Assembly (NCBI GenBank): GCA_023300365.1 | Contig: JALZWD010000372.1 | Location: forward strand, 1 to 20,503 | Origin: Flavimaricola sp. | GTDB lineage: Bacteria > Pseudomonadota > Alphaproteobacteria > Rhodobacterales > Rhodobacteraceae | Direction: 5' to 3' | DNA: 20,503 bases | Shown here: in pieces, positions 6,944 through 15,050 of the stretch | Numbering within the stretch: position 1 is the stretch's first letter | Layout of the letters: each line of letters starts with the position of its first letter | The notes under the pieces: model-generated | What the model was told of the DNA's origin: nothing | Seen by the model: the letters and a program-made list of their open reading frames with translations, nothing else | Databases searched by the model: none | Position numbers and translations under genes: made by a program

Positions 6944-7231
6944 TTGGAATTGAATACATCACTTATCGCCCGCGCCTATGCCGCCAACCGCGAGGCCACG
7001 GCCCCGCAGCCGGGGCAAACCGCGGGCCAAGCGCTTGGCACCGCTGCGGCGGATTTCGCCACAACCTTGCGCCAAAGCGAAACCGTGGCGATGGATGCTA
7101 TGACGGGCCGCGCCGACCCGCACGCAATGGTGCAAGCCCTTGCGCAAACCGAACTGGCCGTGGAAACGGCAGTGACGATCCGCAACAAAGTGGTCGAGGC
7201 CTATCAAGAAATTCTGCGCATGCCGGTTTAG
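6944..7231 (+). CDS. fliE: Flagellar hook-basal body complex protein FliE (TTG start)
   Basis: FliE links the MS ring and export gate to the rod. The 95-residue product shows the family C-terminus: PHAMVQALAQTELAVETAVT followed by a VRNKVVEAYQEILRMPV-like ending. The only start that fits is TTG at 6944: AGGAGGG (6929-6935) lies eight bases upstream, whereas the nearby ATG at 6937 is in another frame and too close to that site. The initial residues MELNTSLIARAYA follow. The rare start codon may keep FliE dosage low, which is an inference. The stop is five bases before the fliQ ATG. Confidence 0.9.
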   Translation: MELNTSLIARAYAANREATAPQPGQTAGQALGTAAADFATTLRQSETVAMDAMTGRADPHAMVQALAQTELAVETAVTIRNKVVEAYQEILRMPV

Positions 7232-7236
7232 TGGGC

Positions 7237-7503
7237 ATGGAGATTGGGACATTCTACGACACGTTGCGACAAGGGCTTTGGGTGGCCACATTGGTGTCGT
7301 TGCCGATCCTTGTGGTGGCCTTGGGGGCGGGTCTGATCGTTGGGCTGTTCCAAGCCCTGACCTCGGTTCAGGAAATGACCCTGACGTTTGTGCCCAAACT
7401 GGCCGCGATCCTCGCCGTTTTCTGGGCGACGATGGGATACATGACCCAAACCTTGGTCAGCTTTTTTCAGGGCACATTGGTGCCCCTTATTGCAGGGGGA
7501 TGA
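7237..7503 (+). CDS. fliQ: Flagellar export gate protein FliQ
   Basis: FliQ is a small inner-membrane component of the FliP-FliQ-FliR export gate. The 88-residue protein has two hydrophobic segments (about residues 16-38 and 52-78) separated by the conserved FQALTSVQEMTLTFVPK motif. The ATG at 7237 has only a weak GTGGG ribosome site, so translation may depend on fliE just upstream. A longer frame beginning at 6937 is only the chance joining of out-of-frame fliE sequence. fliR lies on the other strand at 12184-12966; fliP is absent from the window. Finding fliQ within a rod-gene operon is common in alphaproteobacteria. Confidence 0.95.
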   Translation: MEIGTFYDTLRQGLWVATLVSLPILVVALGAGLIVGLFQALTSVQEMTLTFVPKLAAILAVFWATMGYMTQTLVSFFQGTLVPLIAGG

Positions 7504-7507
7504 AGAT

Positions 7508-8227
7508 ATGGAAAACGCCACCTATTCCACGATAACCCGGCAGACAGGGTTGATGCAGGAAATGCGGGCGATTGCCAACAATATCGCCAATGCATCCACC
7601 ACCGGATTTCGCGCCGAAGAGGTGATATTTGCCGAACATGTCGCGGCGATTGGGCCAGATCATCCGTCTTTGTCGATGGCCACAGCAGACGTGCGGCGCA
7701 CGGTCATGACGCAGGGTGCGTTGTCGCAAACCGGCGGGCCGTTCGACCTTGCGGTTGAGGGCGAGGGTTACTTTATGGTGCAAACGCCAGAGGGCGAACG
7801 CCTCACCCGCGCGGGGCATTTCACGCCCAACCAAAACGGGGATTTAGTGACCTCCGAAGGATACCCGGTTTTGGACGCGGGCGGGGCACCTGTTTTTGTG
7901 CCGACAGATGCGGGACGCGTCGCAATCTCGGCTGACGGCACCATCTCGGCGGGAGGGCAGCCGATCGGGCAAATCGGTCTTGTTGTGCCCCTAGATCCGA
8001 ACGGAATGCTACGCGAGGATGGCGTGCGGTTTCGGGCCGACGGCGGTGTGGAGCCGGCCCCCAATGGCCGGATGATGCAAGGATTTCTTGAGGATTCCAA
8101 TGTGAACCCGATCCTTCAAATCGGCCGCATGATCGAGGTTCAGCGGGCCTATGAGTTGGGCCAAAATTTCTTGCAGTCTGAAGACGAACGTATTCGCGGC
8201 GCGATCCGATCATTGCATAAACAATAA
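7508..8227 (+). CDS. flgF: Flagellar basal-body rod protein FlgF
   Basis: This 239-residue rod protein has the N-terminal signature ANNIANASTTGFRAEEV near residues 22-38 and a central GGPFDLAVEGEGYFMVQTP block shared by FlgE/F/G proteins. It ends in the C-terminal helix with VNPILQIGRMIEVQRAYELG. FlgF forms part of the proximal rod. The frame opens at 7490, but the ATG at 7508 is preferred because AGGGGGA sits seven bases before it and the signature then has its usual distance from the start. Only four bases separate it from the fliQ stop. Confidence 0.95.
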   Translation: MENATYSTITRQTGLMQEMRAIANNIANASTTGFRAEEVIFAEHVAAIGPDHPSLSMATADVRRTVMTQGALSQTGGPFDLAVEGEGYFMVQTPEGERLTRAGHFTPNQNGDLVTSEGYPVLDAGGAPVFVPTDAGRVAISADGTISAGGQPIGQIGLVVPLDPNGMLREDGVRFRADGGVEPAPNGRMMQGFLEDSNVNPILQIGRMIEVQRAYELGQNFLQSEDERIRGAIRSLHKQ

Positions 8228-8251
8228 GCCTTAGGAACAAGGAGACCACCG

Positions 8252-9037
8252 ATGCGCGCATTACAAATCGCAGCCGCCGGGATGACGGCCCAGCAGCTTA
8301 GGGTTGAGGTCATTGCCAACAACTTGGCGAATATGAACACGACCGGTTACAATGCCCGCCGGGCCGAATTCGCCGACCTACACTATCAACAAATGGCGCG
8401 GCCCGGATCTATTGCTGCAGCGGACGGCACGGTTTTGCCGACAGGAATTCAGCTGGGCCTTGGGGTGCGCGCCACGTCGGTGTCGCAGATGTTGCTGCAA
8501 GGCACGGTGGCCGCGACGGGCGGTGATCTTGATATGGCGATTGAAGGATCGGGATATTTTGAGGTGACCTTGCCCGACGGGCGCGCGGCCTACACGCGAG
8601 ACGGCGGCCTTAAGCGAACCGGGGACGGTCTGATTGTGACATCAGATGGATTTTCGGTTGTGCCGAACATTACCATTCCCAATGACGCCCGCAGCGTTTC
8701 GATCAATGCCGAGGGTGAGGTATACGGCTATTTTAATGATCGGATTGAGCCGGAATTATTGGGTCAACTGACCTTGTCGAGTTTTACCAACCCGCGCGGC
8801 CTCGAAGCAATTGGATCGAACCTGTTCTTGGAAACACCGGCCTCAGGGCCATCGACAGTATCGACACCGGGCTTGGACGGTTTGGGGGTCTTGCGGCAAG
8901 GGTATCTTGAGGAAAGTTCGGTAGATCCCGTCAAAGAGGTGACGGATTTGATTGAGGCACAACGGGGATATGAATTGAATTCCAAAGTAATTTCTGCGGC
9001 AGATCAGATGCTTGGGTCGATGGTGCAAATCCGATGA
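8252..9037 (+). CDS. flgG: Flagellar basal-body distal rod protein FlgG
   Basis: FlgG builds the distal rod that crosses the peptidoglycan and outer membrane. The 261-residue product has the usual family length. Its opening is MRALQIAAAGMTAQQLRVEV, followed by ANNLANMNTTGYNARRAEF, the GDLDMAIEGSGYFEV block and the C-terminal helix VKEVTDLIEAQRGYELNSK. These are all hallmark FlgG segments, including the extra FlgG-specific residues after the NTTGY signature. A strong AAGGAG lies about nine bases before the start. Its stop overlaps the flgA start (ATGA). Confidence 0.98.
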   Translation: MRALQIAAAGMTAQQLRVEVIANNLANMNTTGYNARRAEFADLHYQQMARPGSIAAADGTVLPTGIQLGLGVRATSVSQMLLQGTVAATGGDLDMAIEGSGYFEVTLPDGRAAYTRDGGLKRTGDGLIVTSDGFSVVPNITIPNDARSVSINAEGEVYGYFNDRIEPELLGQLTLSSFTNPRGLEAIGSNLFLETPASGPSTVSTPGLDGLGVLRQGYLEESSVDPVKEVTDLIEAQRGYELNSKVISAADQMLGSMVQIR

Positions 9038-9447
9038 TGCGGTTTTTCATTCTGTTTGTATTGGCGGTGCCCGCGCAGGCCGAGACATTGGTTGCCGCGC
9101 GGACAATACCTGCGCAAACCATCATCGAAATGGCAGATTTGTTGGCGCGGGATATGGAGGTGCCCGGCACGATTTCTGATCCGTTGTTGTTGGTAGGGAT
9201 GGAGACGCGTGTCGCCCTTTATGCCGGGCGTCCTATCCGTCTTGGTGACGTGGGCCAACCGGCCATAGTTGAGCGAAACCAGATTGTGTCGCTGATGTAT
9301 GATGCCGGCGGGATCACCGTTAGTACTGATGGGCGTTCGCTTGAGAGGGCCGGTCCGGGGGAGCGCGTCCGTGTGATGAACCTGTCGTCGCGCACAACTG
9401 TGACGGCGCGGATTGGACCAGATGGGGTGGCCTATGTTTCACCCTAG
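9034..9447 (+). CDS. flgA: Flagella basal body P-ring formation protein FlgA (short form)
   Basis: FlgA is the periplasmic chaperone for P-ring subunit FlgI. The 137-residue protein has a signal peptide (MMRFFILFVLAVPAQA, cleaved before ETL) and then a SAF/ChapFlgA-type domain with AARTIPAQTIIEMADL, a YAGRPIRLGDV motif and the typical C-terminal VRVMNLSSRTTVTARI ending. Enterobacterial FlgA is about 220 residues; the extra N-terminal part is missing here, as in other alphaproteobacteria. Overlaps of four bases with flgG and fourteen with flgH show tight coupling. Its client gene flgI is not adjacent. Confidence 0.93.
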   Translation: MMRFFILFVLAVPAQAETLVAARTIPAQTIIEMADLLARDMEVPGTISDPLLLVGMETRVALYAGRPIRLGDVGQPAIVERNQIVSLMYDAGGITVSTDGRSLERAGPGERVRVMNLSSRTTVTARIGPDGVAYVSP

Positions 9448-10171
9448 GGCCTTAGTCGGGCTATGGTGCTTGGTGGTGTCGGCATGCGCGCAGGTGCAAG
9501 ATATCGGTGCACCACCGCAATTTGATCCGCCAGAAAGCCGCGCAGAACACACAGCATTGATGTCGTTCGGCCAACCGCGCGGGATTGCACCAGTGATGGC
9601 ACGCCCCGAGACAACTGGATCACTTTGGACAGGTGCACGCGGATCGCTTTTGGGAGATCGGCGCGCCATGCAACGGGGGGATATTCTCACTGTTGCAATC
9701 GAGATTAACGACAGCGCCGCGATCAGTAATTCGACAGATCGCAGCCGTGCAGGAAGCCAAGACGCGAATGTTGATGCGTTGTTTGGCATTGATGCGGCGA
9801 TTGATCGCCGCTTGCCGGGCGGTGTGGCGATTGGGCCAGGCGTGGCGCTTGATTCCACCAGTTCGTTTTCGGGGGATGGGTCGGTGCGCCGGAATGAACA
9901 GCTTACATTGCGCGTGGCAGCGACAGTTGTCGATGTATTGCCCAATGGCGTTTTGTCGATTGAAGGATCACAGCAGGTGCGGGTGAATTCCGAGCTACGT
10001 GAGCTTTTGGTATCTGGCTACGTACGGCCCGAGGATGTGAGCCGGCAAAACGAGATAACCTATGACAACCTCGCCTCAGCCAGAATTTCTTATGGCGGGC
10101 GTGGGGTTATTTCTGATGTGCAACAACCGCGGATTGGCCAAGAGGCCGCCGAACAATTGCTTCCTTTTTAA
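9434..10171 (+). CDS. flgH: Flagellar L-ring lipoprotein FlgH
   Basis: FlgH forms the outer-membrane L-ring. The 245-residue protein starts with a lipoprotein signal (LWCLVVSAC, lipobox cysteine at residue 18), then the family patterns GSLWTGARGSLLGDRRAMQRGDILTVAI (two adjacent segments), NSTDRSR, and a C-terminal region with LSIEGSQQVRVNSELREL and VRPEDVSRQNEI. All are characteristic of FlgH. The frame is open from 9413, but the ATG at 9434 puts the lipobox at a normal distance, so it is preferred; it overlaps flgA by 14 bases. The usual neighbour flgI is missing between flgA and flgH. Confidence 0.96.
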   Translation: MFHPRALVGLWCLVVSACAQVQDIGAPPQFDPPESRAEHTALMSFGQPRGIAPVMARPETTGSLWTGARGSLLGDRRAMQRGDILTVAIEINDSAAISNSTDRSRAGSQDANVDALFGIDAAIDRRLPGGVAIGPGVALDSTSSFSGDGSVRRNEQLTLRVAATVVDVLPNGVLSIEGSQQVRVNSELRELLVSGYVRPEDVSRQNEITYDNLASARISYGGRGVISDVQQPRIGQEAAEQLLPF

Positions 10172-10182
10172 AGGGTTTTGAG

Positions 10183-10719
10183 ATGAAGAAGTTACTTTTG
10201 CCACTGATTTTTCTTTTGGTTGGAACCGGTGGCGGGGTTGGTGCCGCTATGTTCCTTGCCCCACCCGAAGATGCGCATGCCGCCATGGACGAGCATGGCC
10301 CTTGCGGACCTTTGCCTGAGGACCTTGCCGACCCTGAGCCTGCATCGCTGCAAGAAGAGGTGCCGATTGATCCAACCGATCCCGCCGCTGGATTTGAATA
10401 TGCACGGCTGAACAATCAATTCATCATACCAGTGGTGAGCGATGCGCGCGTGGCGGCGCTTGTTGTAATGTCGCTAAGTGTCGAGGTTGTTGCCGGGGAA
10501 AAAGAATTGGTTTTTGCACATGAACCTCGCCTGAGGGATGCGCTTTTGCAGGTGATGTTTGATCACGCGAATTTAGGTGGTTTTGATGGGGTGTTCACCG
10601 CGTCGGATAATATGGGAAACCTGCGCGCGGCCCTGCGCAACGTGGCGCGGCAGGAGTTGGGGCAAAATGTAACAGATGTGTTGGTTTTGGATGTCGTTCG
10701 CCAAGAAGTGCCGGGCTAG
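10183..10719 (+). CDS. FliL-like membrane protein (second FliL-type protein of the window)
   Basis: This 178-residue protein has one N-terminal transmembrane helix (about residues 4-26) followed by an acidic, Pro-rich linker. The periplasmic domain, about residues 80-178, has FliL-like order: strand ARLNNQFIIPVV, strand VVMSLSVEVV, helix around EPRLRDALLQVMFDH, and a terminal helix and strand with LRAALRNVARQ and VTDVLVLDVVRQ. FliL proteins surround the stator and assist motor torque. A more conventional FliL is encoded at 19955-20467. A fliL gene directly after flgH is the rhizobial arrangement, so this may be the positional counterpart of rhizobial FliL. It is the last gene of the flgB operon, and its stop shares bases with the opposing gene's stop. 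Confidence 0.75.
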   Translation: MKKLLLPLIFLLVGTGGGVGAAMFLAPPEDAHAAMDEHGPCGPLPEDLADPEPASLQEEVPIDPTDPAAGFEYARLNNQFIIPVVSDARVAALVVMSLSVEVVAGEKELVFAHEPRLRDALLQVMFDHANLGGFDGVFTASDNMGNLRAALRNVARQELGQNVTDVLVLDVVRQEVPG

Positions 10720-11108
10720 GCATTTCTTTCGGCTCGCTTTTCTGCGATTTTACGATCCGAAATTTTAGTTTGTTCAAAGAGGTGGCCCGCGATTTGGTAT
10801 TTCCCAAAGGCGCGGGTCAATTTTGTGCGCACGCGATCTTTTTCAACCAGCGTCTTGGCTAATGTGGTGTTGAGCTGTGTCACGCGGACATCGACCCAAC
10901 GCTGCCAACGAAAGTCGGCACCAACCAAAGCGGCATAGTCTTGGTCGATTGATCTGTCTTGGGACCGTCGCGCGGCATTGAGCGCGGCGATTTGTTGGCG
11001 GATTTGCATTTCTTGGCGAATGAGCCGTGTCATGTGTGATTGCTCCGCGGCATAGGCGGCCTCGGTCACTTGCATCAATCGGGACATTTGATCGGACTTT
11101 TGCGTCAT
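10716..11108 (-). CDS. Small coiled-coil flagellar protein, FliJ candidate
   Basis: I do not recognise this 130-residue protein at family level with certainty. It is charged and helical throughout, with long Gln/Arg/Ala-rich heptad-like stretches (MTRLIRQEMQIRQQIAAL near residues 26-43) and a Lys/Arg-rich C-terminus. It has no membrane segment. FliJ, the cytosolic rod-like export chaperone that couples FliI to FlhA, has the same size and an antiparallel coiled-coil build, and no other FliJ is seen near fliI. The gene is the last of the minus operon and overlaps flhB by ATGA, so it is co-produced with export gate proteins. FliJ is inferred from size, fold and context only. Confidence 0.7.
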   Translation of the reverse strand: MTQKSDQMSRLMQVTEAAYAAEQSHMTRLIRQEMQIRQQIAALNAARRSQDRSIDQDYAALVGADFRWQRWVDVRVTQLNTTLAKTLVEKDRVRTKLTRAFGKYQIAGHLFEQTKISDRKIAEKRAERNA

Positions 11109-12187
11109 TGGGTTTGCATCTTTTTGCGAAGACTTTGAGCAAAGCGGATGGCCGCCGCAACGGCGCGGTAATGGTCAGGCAAGATTTGCTCTCCGATTTC
11201 AACGGTCGCATAGACATCGCGGGCGGTGGGTGGATCAGAGTGGATTGCGATAGCGTTCAGCATGGCTATTTCACGGATACGCGCCGCGATTTCATCAACC
11301 CCCTTGGCCAAGCAAATCGGCGCCTTGCCGGATCCTCGCTCCCATTTCAGGGCGACGGCGTAGTGGGTTGGGTTTACAATCACCACATCTGCATCCGGCA
11401 CATCGGCGAGCATTTGGTTCATCGCGATGGTGACGGCCTTTTGACGGCGCTGCTGTTTCATCATCGGATCGCCCTCGGATTGCTTTTGCTCATCCGTCAT
11501 TTCTTTGCGCGACATCCGGTGCTTGCGAAGGTGTTCTGCGCGCTGAAACAGAAAATCCATTGTGCCCAAGGCGAATGCGACAGCGATCACAATGGCAAAC
11601 ATGCCAAGGCAAAGCCGGGCCAATTCGACCACGATTTGCCCCGGAGCGAGCAACATGGTCCCAAGAATGCGCGGCAGTTGGATCGAAAGATAAATGCCCA
11701 AAATGATGCTGTAGATAAGCAGCTTGAGAAAGCTCTTGAAGAACTCAAACAATCCGCTGCGGCCGAATTTATTACCAAAGCCCTTGATCACAGAAATGCG
11801 CGAGAGTTTGGGGCTCAACTTGCTTGGCGCGAAAACAAGGGCGCGTTGTGAGACAACACTGAGCAGTGCAAAAATCCCGGGAAGGACCGCCCAAGGGAGA
11901 AGTGCCGCTCCGAGATCTGTCGCAAGACCCGCGCCCATCGGTGCACCGCTGGCGTTGAACATATTGGTCGAGAGAGCGGCGGCCTGATCAAGCAAGGTGA
12001 CAAGAGCCGTACCCGCGCCGACAAACGCAGCCTGTCCGCCAGCCAAAAATGCGATCATCAAGCCCGCATAGGCCGAGGCCGTAATAAGATCGACAGATTT
12101 CGGGACCTCGCCTTTGGCACGCGCATCGTCGAGTTTTTTCTGTGTTGGTTCAAATTGTTTGTCTTCGTCACCGGCATCGTCACTCAT
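11105..12187 (-). CDS. flhB: Flagellar export switch protein FlhB
   Basis: FlhB is the inner-membrane export component that switches substrate class after autocleavage. The 360-residue protein begins MSDDAGDEDKQFEPTQKKL, the usual FlhB opening, then has four hydrophobic segments (about 32-64, 93-116, 150-175, 185-212). A basic linker (KEMTDEQKQSEGDPMMK) follows, and then the cytoplasmic domain with the autocleavage motif NPTH at 272-275 in VIVNPTHYAVAL. The frame extends to 12238, but the ATG at 12187 overlaps the fliR stop (ATGA) and matches the family start. The probable FliK gene, its partner in switching, is at the left edge of the window. Confidence 0.97.
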   Translation of the reverse strand: MSDDAGDEDKQFEPTQKKLDDARAKGEVPKSVDLITASAYAGLMIAFLAGGQAAFVGAGTALVTLLDQAAALSTNMFNASGAPMGAGLATDLGAALLPWAVLPGIFALLSVVSQRALVFAPSKLSPKLSRISVIKGFGNKFGRSGLFEFFKSFLKLLIYSIILGIYLSIQLPRILGTMLLAPGQIVVELARLCLGMFAIVIAVAFALGTMDFLFQRAEHLRKHRMSRKEMTDEQKQSEGDPMMKQQRRQKAVTIAMNQMLADVPDADVVIVNPTHYAVALKWERGSGKAPICLAKGVDEIAARIREIAMLNAIAIHSDPPTARDVYATVEIGEQILPDHYRAVAAAIRFAQSLRKKMQTQ

Positions 12188-12966
12188 GGCAGAGGGCCAA
12201 ACGGTGTGACGAGCGCATCCGAGAAACGGTCGGCCCAAATGCCAAGAAGAATGGGGGCAGAAAGGGCCAACAAAGCCAGCCCGCCCGCGGTGATCGCAGG
12301 CGCGCCAACAAAGGCTACCATCAATTGCGGCATCGCGCGGTTAATCACGCCGAGGGTGATGTTGTAAATCAAGGAGGCCACAAGAAAGGGCGCGGACAAG
12401 GTAAAAGCCAAAGCAAAGCAACGGCTTATCTCGAGGAGACCAACCTGGGCAATGGTATTTGCCTCCGGGAGGGTTCCGGCGGGAACAAGTTGATAGCTAT
12501 TGATCATAAAGGTGGCGAGGTGGACATGCAGGCCCATCAGCACGGCCAAGGCAAGGCCGGAGACCACGAGGATGTTGCCAATGGCGGGCAAGGGATCAAT
12601 GCTGACACTGCCGCCAAAGATTTGCGACAGCGATGTTGATTGGGCGGCGATTGTCCCGGCGATTTGAAGGGCGATGACAAAAAATCGAAGGGAAAGACCA
12701 AAGAACAAACCTGCGACGATTTCCGCGCCAGCGCTGGCCAAGACCATTGTTGGGATATCGGGCAATGACCCGACGCTGGGCGCAAGGGCGGGTGCGACGA
12801 TCAATGTAAAGGCAAAAGTGAGGGCCAGCTTGAGGCGCATCGGCACCGATTGTTCGCCAAACACCGGCAGGACAGCCATCATCGCCCCAATGCGCAAAGC
12901 AACCAAGAACCCAACCCAAAGAGCCGTTTGCGAAAGATCAAGAAAGGCCAAAATACCTGCGCTCAT
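12184..12966 (-). CDS. fliR: Flagellar export gate protein FliR
   Basis: FliR is a core membrane protein of the FliP-FliQ-FliR export gate. The 260-residue product is mostly hydrophobic with six or so membrane segments. Family features include RIGAMMAVLPVFGEQSVPMR near residues 26-45, the GLFFGLSLRFFVIALQIAG segment, and NPLPAIGNI-like and LSAPFLVASLIYNITLGVIN stretches. Length is normal. The start overlaps the flhA stop and its stop overlaps the flhB start, both by ATGA, giving the gate genes in the order flhA-fliR-flhB. fliQ is on the other strand at 7237. Confidence 0.96.
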   Translation of the reverse strand: MSAGILAFLDLSQTALWVGFLVALRIGAMMAVLPVFGEQSVPMRLKLALTFAFTLIVAPALAPSVGSLPDIPTMVLASAGAEIVAGLFFGLSLRFFVIALQIAGTIAAQSTSLSQIFGGSVSIDPLPAIGNILVVSGLALAVLMGLHVHLATFMINSYQLVPAGTLPEANTIAQVGLLEISRCFALAFTLSAPFLVASLIYNITLGVINRAMPQLMVAFVGAPAITAGGLALLALSAPILLGIWADRFSDALVTPFGPLP

Positions 12967-15050
12967 GCGGCCACCAAGCCCACAAGTGCGGGGCGGGCAT
13001 CAATGCCGATTTCTTCAAACGACAGCACCGGGTTTGTCATGCCGCGCGCGGCCATTACCGTGCGCAAAAACCGTCGTCTGCGCATGGATGTGACAACGGC
13101 GGCGGTGGTTCCGGCTTCGGCGGCGGCAGTAATTTTCTCTGCGATGGCTTCCGCGAGGCGATTGAATTCATCAGGGGGGAGGGCCACGTCCACCGCGCCG
13201 CGCTCGGAAGATACTTGATAGGTGGTAAAGGTGTTTTCCCATTCTGGGGCCAATTGGATCAACGGAATGGTCCCGTCATCGCGGCGCATATCCGCGACCA
13301 ATTGAAAACCAAGGCGCTGGCGCACGTGTTCGGCGACGCCTTCGGCGGTTTGATAGGTCTGGCGGCCCTCGGCAGTGGCTTCGATGATCAGGGGAAGGTT
13401 GCGTATCGAGACCCGCTCCTCAAGCAACAAGCGCAACACTGAAAGAAGCACATCGGGCGGGACTTTGTCGGGGATCAATTCGTCGAGCAGTTTGCGATTG
13501 GCGGTGGACCGGTTGGCGTCGGACAGGTTGACCATCTCGTCAAGAAGCCGCCGCATTGCTTTGTGCGACAAAAGACGCGGCAGGTTGCGCTTGATGATTT
13601 CAAGCAGATGCGTCGCCAAAACTTCTGCGGGCCAAACCGTTGTCATGCCCTCAATCACGGCGTTTTCTTGGTCTTCTGGCGCGATCCAACGGGCCGGGGC
13701 ACCGTACACGGGTTCGTTTACGTCCTCGCCTGTTAACCCGCCGGTATCGGGGCCGGACAATAACGCGAGGATACGGCCGGGTTGCAAGGTGTCGCGCACC
13801 TGTTCGACCCCTTGAACCCGGACAAGATAGGTGCCGTCTGCAAGGCTGGCATTGTCTGTAAGCCGGATTTCAGGAAGGAGAACGCCAAATTGGGTGGCGA
13901 TATGTGTACGCATATTGGCAATCCGGGCATCGAGGCCGGTGGCGGCATCAATGACCATTTCGACAAGATCGGGGGCAAATTCGACGTGGATTTCGTCAAG
14001 ATCGAGCAGATCCCCCATTGAAGCGGCTTGCGCCTCGGGCGCGGAGGAAGGCGTTTCAAGGGCGCGCTGGGCCTGTCGATCCGCCTCGCGGGCGGCGATA
14101 TAGGCACAGTATCCGAGGGTTAAAGACCCGAGGATAAAAGGCAAAAACGGCAAACCCGGCACGAGCGCAAACAGCCCCATGAGGACAGCAACGGTGGCCA
14201 ATGCGGCCGGGTGTTTTCCCAACTGGCCAACGATGGCCAAATCCGTCGCCCCCGTGGCCCCGCCCCGCGCCAACAAAAGCGCCGAGGCGATTGAGATGAT
14301 GACAGCGGGAATTTGGCTGACGAGCCCATCACCAACGGTGAGGATAGCGTAGGTTTCAAATGCTTGGCCCGCGGGCATTTCGTGAATGAAAATCCCAATG
14401 ATCAACCCAACAATGAGGTTGAGCGCGGTTATCAAAAGCCCGGCGACCGCATCGCCTTTGACAAATTTTGAGGCACCATCCAGCGAGCCAAAGAAAGTGG
14501 TTTCGGCCTGTTCCTTTTCGCGCCGTGCCTTGGCCTCGGTGTGATCAATCGCGCCGGCGGACATATCGGCATCAATCGCCAATTGTTTGCCGGGCATAGC
14601 ATCAAGCGCAAAGCGCGCGCCCACCTCGGCCATGCGGGTGGCGCCTTTGTTGATGACGATGAAATTCACAATCAAGAGCACGCAAAAAACCCCGATCCCA
14701 AGGAGCACCGAGCCGCCCATCACAAACATTGCAAACCCTTGGATAACCCCGCCGGCCGCATCTGTGCCGGTATGTCCGTCGGCGATAATGAGTTTGGTGG
14801 ATGAGACATTGAGCGACAGGCGCAACATCAGCGAGGCCAAAAGGACCGTTGGGAAAGCCGAAAAATCTAACGGACGTTCGATAAAAAGGGTGACCGTGAA
14901 CATCAAAATCGCAAGCGCAAACGATGTGGCCAAGCCGATATCGAGGATCCATGCAGGCATCGGTAAAATCATCATGACGATCACCGCCATAAGGGCGATT
15001 GCCAAAAGAACCGTCGGTTGGAAAATGTTGCGAAGACTGAGGGAATTCAA
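12963..15050 (-). CDS. flhA: Flagellar export apparatus protein FlhA (TTG start)
   Basis: FlhA is the large export gate protein that forms a cytoplasmic ring receiving substrates and chaperones. The 695-residue protein has about eight membrane segments in its first 320 residues, the signature LMLRLSLNVSSTKLIIADGH (the FHIPEP family motif), GDGLVSQIPAVIIS near residue 250, and a four-subdomain cytoplasmic region. Length is typical. The start is TTG at 15050, written TTGA with the upstream stop; AAAGG lies nine to ten bases before it and no upstream ATG fits. The cytoplasmic domain is the likely docking place for the FlgN-like chaperone. It is coupled to sltF and fliR. Confidence 0.98.
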   Translation of the reverse strand: MNSLSLRNIFQPTVLLAIALMAVIVMMILPMPAWILDIGLATSFALAILMFTVTLFIERPLDFSAFPTVLLASLMLRLSLNVSSTKLIIADGHTGTDAAGGVIQGFAMFVMGGSVLLGIGVFCVLLIVNFIVINKGATRMAEVGARFALDAMPGKQLAIDADMSAGAIDHTEAKARREKEQAETTFFGSLDGASKFVKGDAVAGLLITALNLIVGLIIGIFIHEMPAGQAFETYAILTVGDGLVSQIPAVIISIASALLLARGGATGATDLAIVGQLGKHPAALATVAVLMGLFALVPGLPFLPFILGSLTLGYCAYIAAREADRQAQRALETPSSAPEAQAASMGDLLDLDEIHVEFAPDLVEMVIDAATGLDARIANMRTHIATQFGVLLPEIRLTDNASLADGTYLVRVQGVEQVRDTLQPGRILALLSGPDTGGLTGEDVNEPVYGAPARWIAPEDQENAVIEGMTTVWPAEVLATHLLEIIKRNLPRLLSHKAMRRLLDEMVNLSDANRSTANRKLLDELIPDKVPPDVLLSVLRLLLEERVSIRNLPLIIEATAEGRQTYQTAEGVAEHVRQRLGFQLVADMRRDDGTIPLIQLAPEWENTFTTYQVSSERGAVDVALPPDEFNRLAEAIAEKITAAAEAGTTAAVVTSMRRRRFLRTVMAARGMTNPVLSFEEIGIDARPALVGLVAA

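Noticed and set aside
6937..7236. ATG at 6937 giving a longer FliQ with an extra 100 residues
   Set aside because: The added part is fliE read out of frame; FliQ is normally about 88 residues, as from 7237.
11027..11851. A 274-codon plus-strand frame opposite flhB
   Set aside because: It is antisense to a clear FlhB, with no recognisable product. The frames opposite fliR and flhA were rejected on the same grounds.
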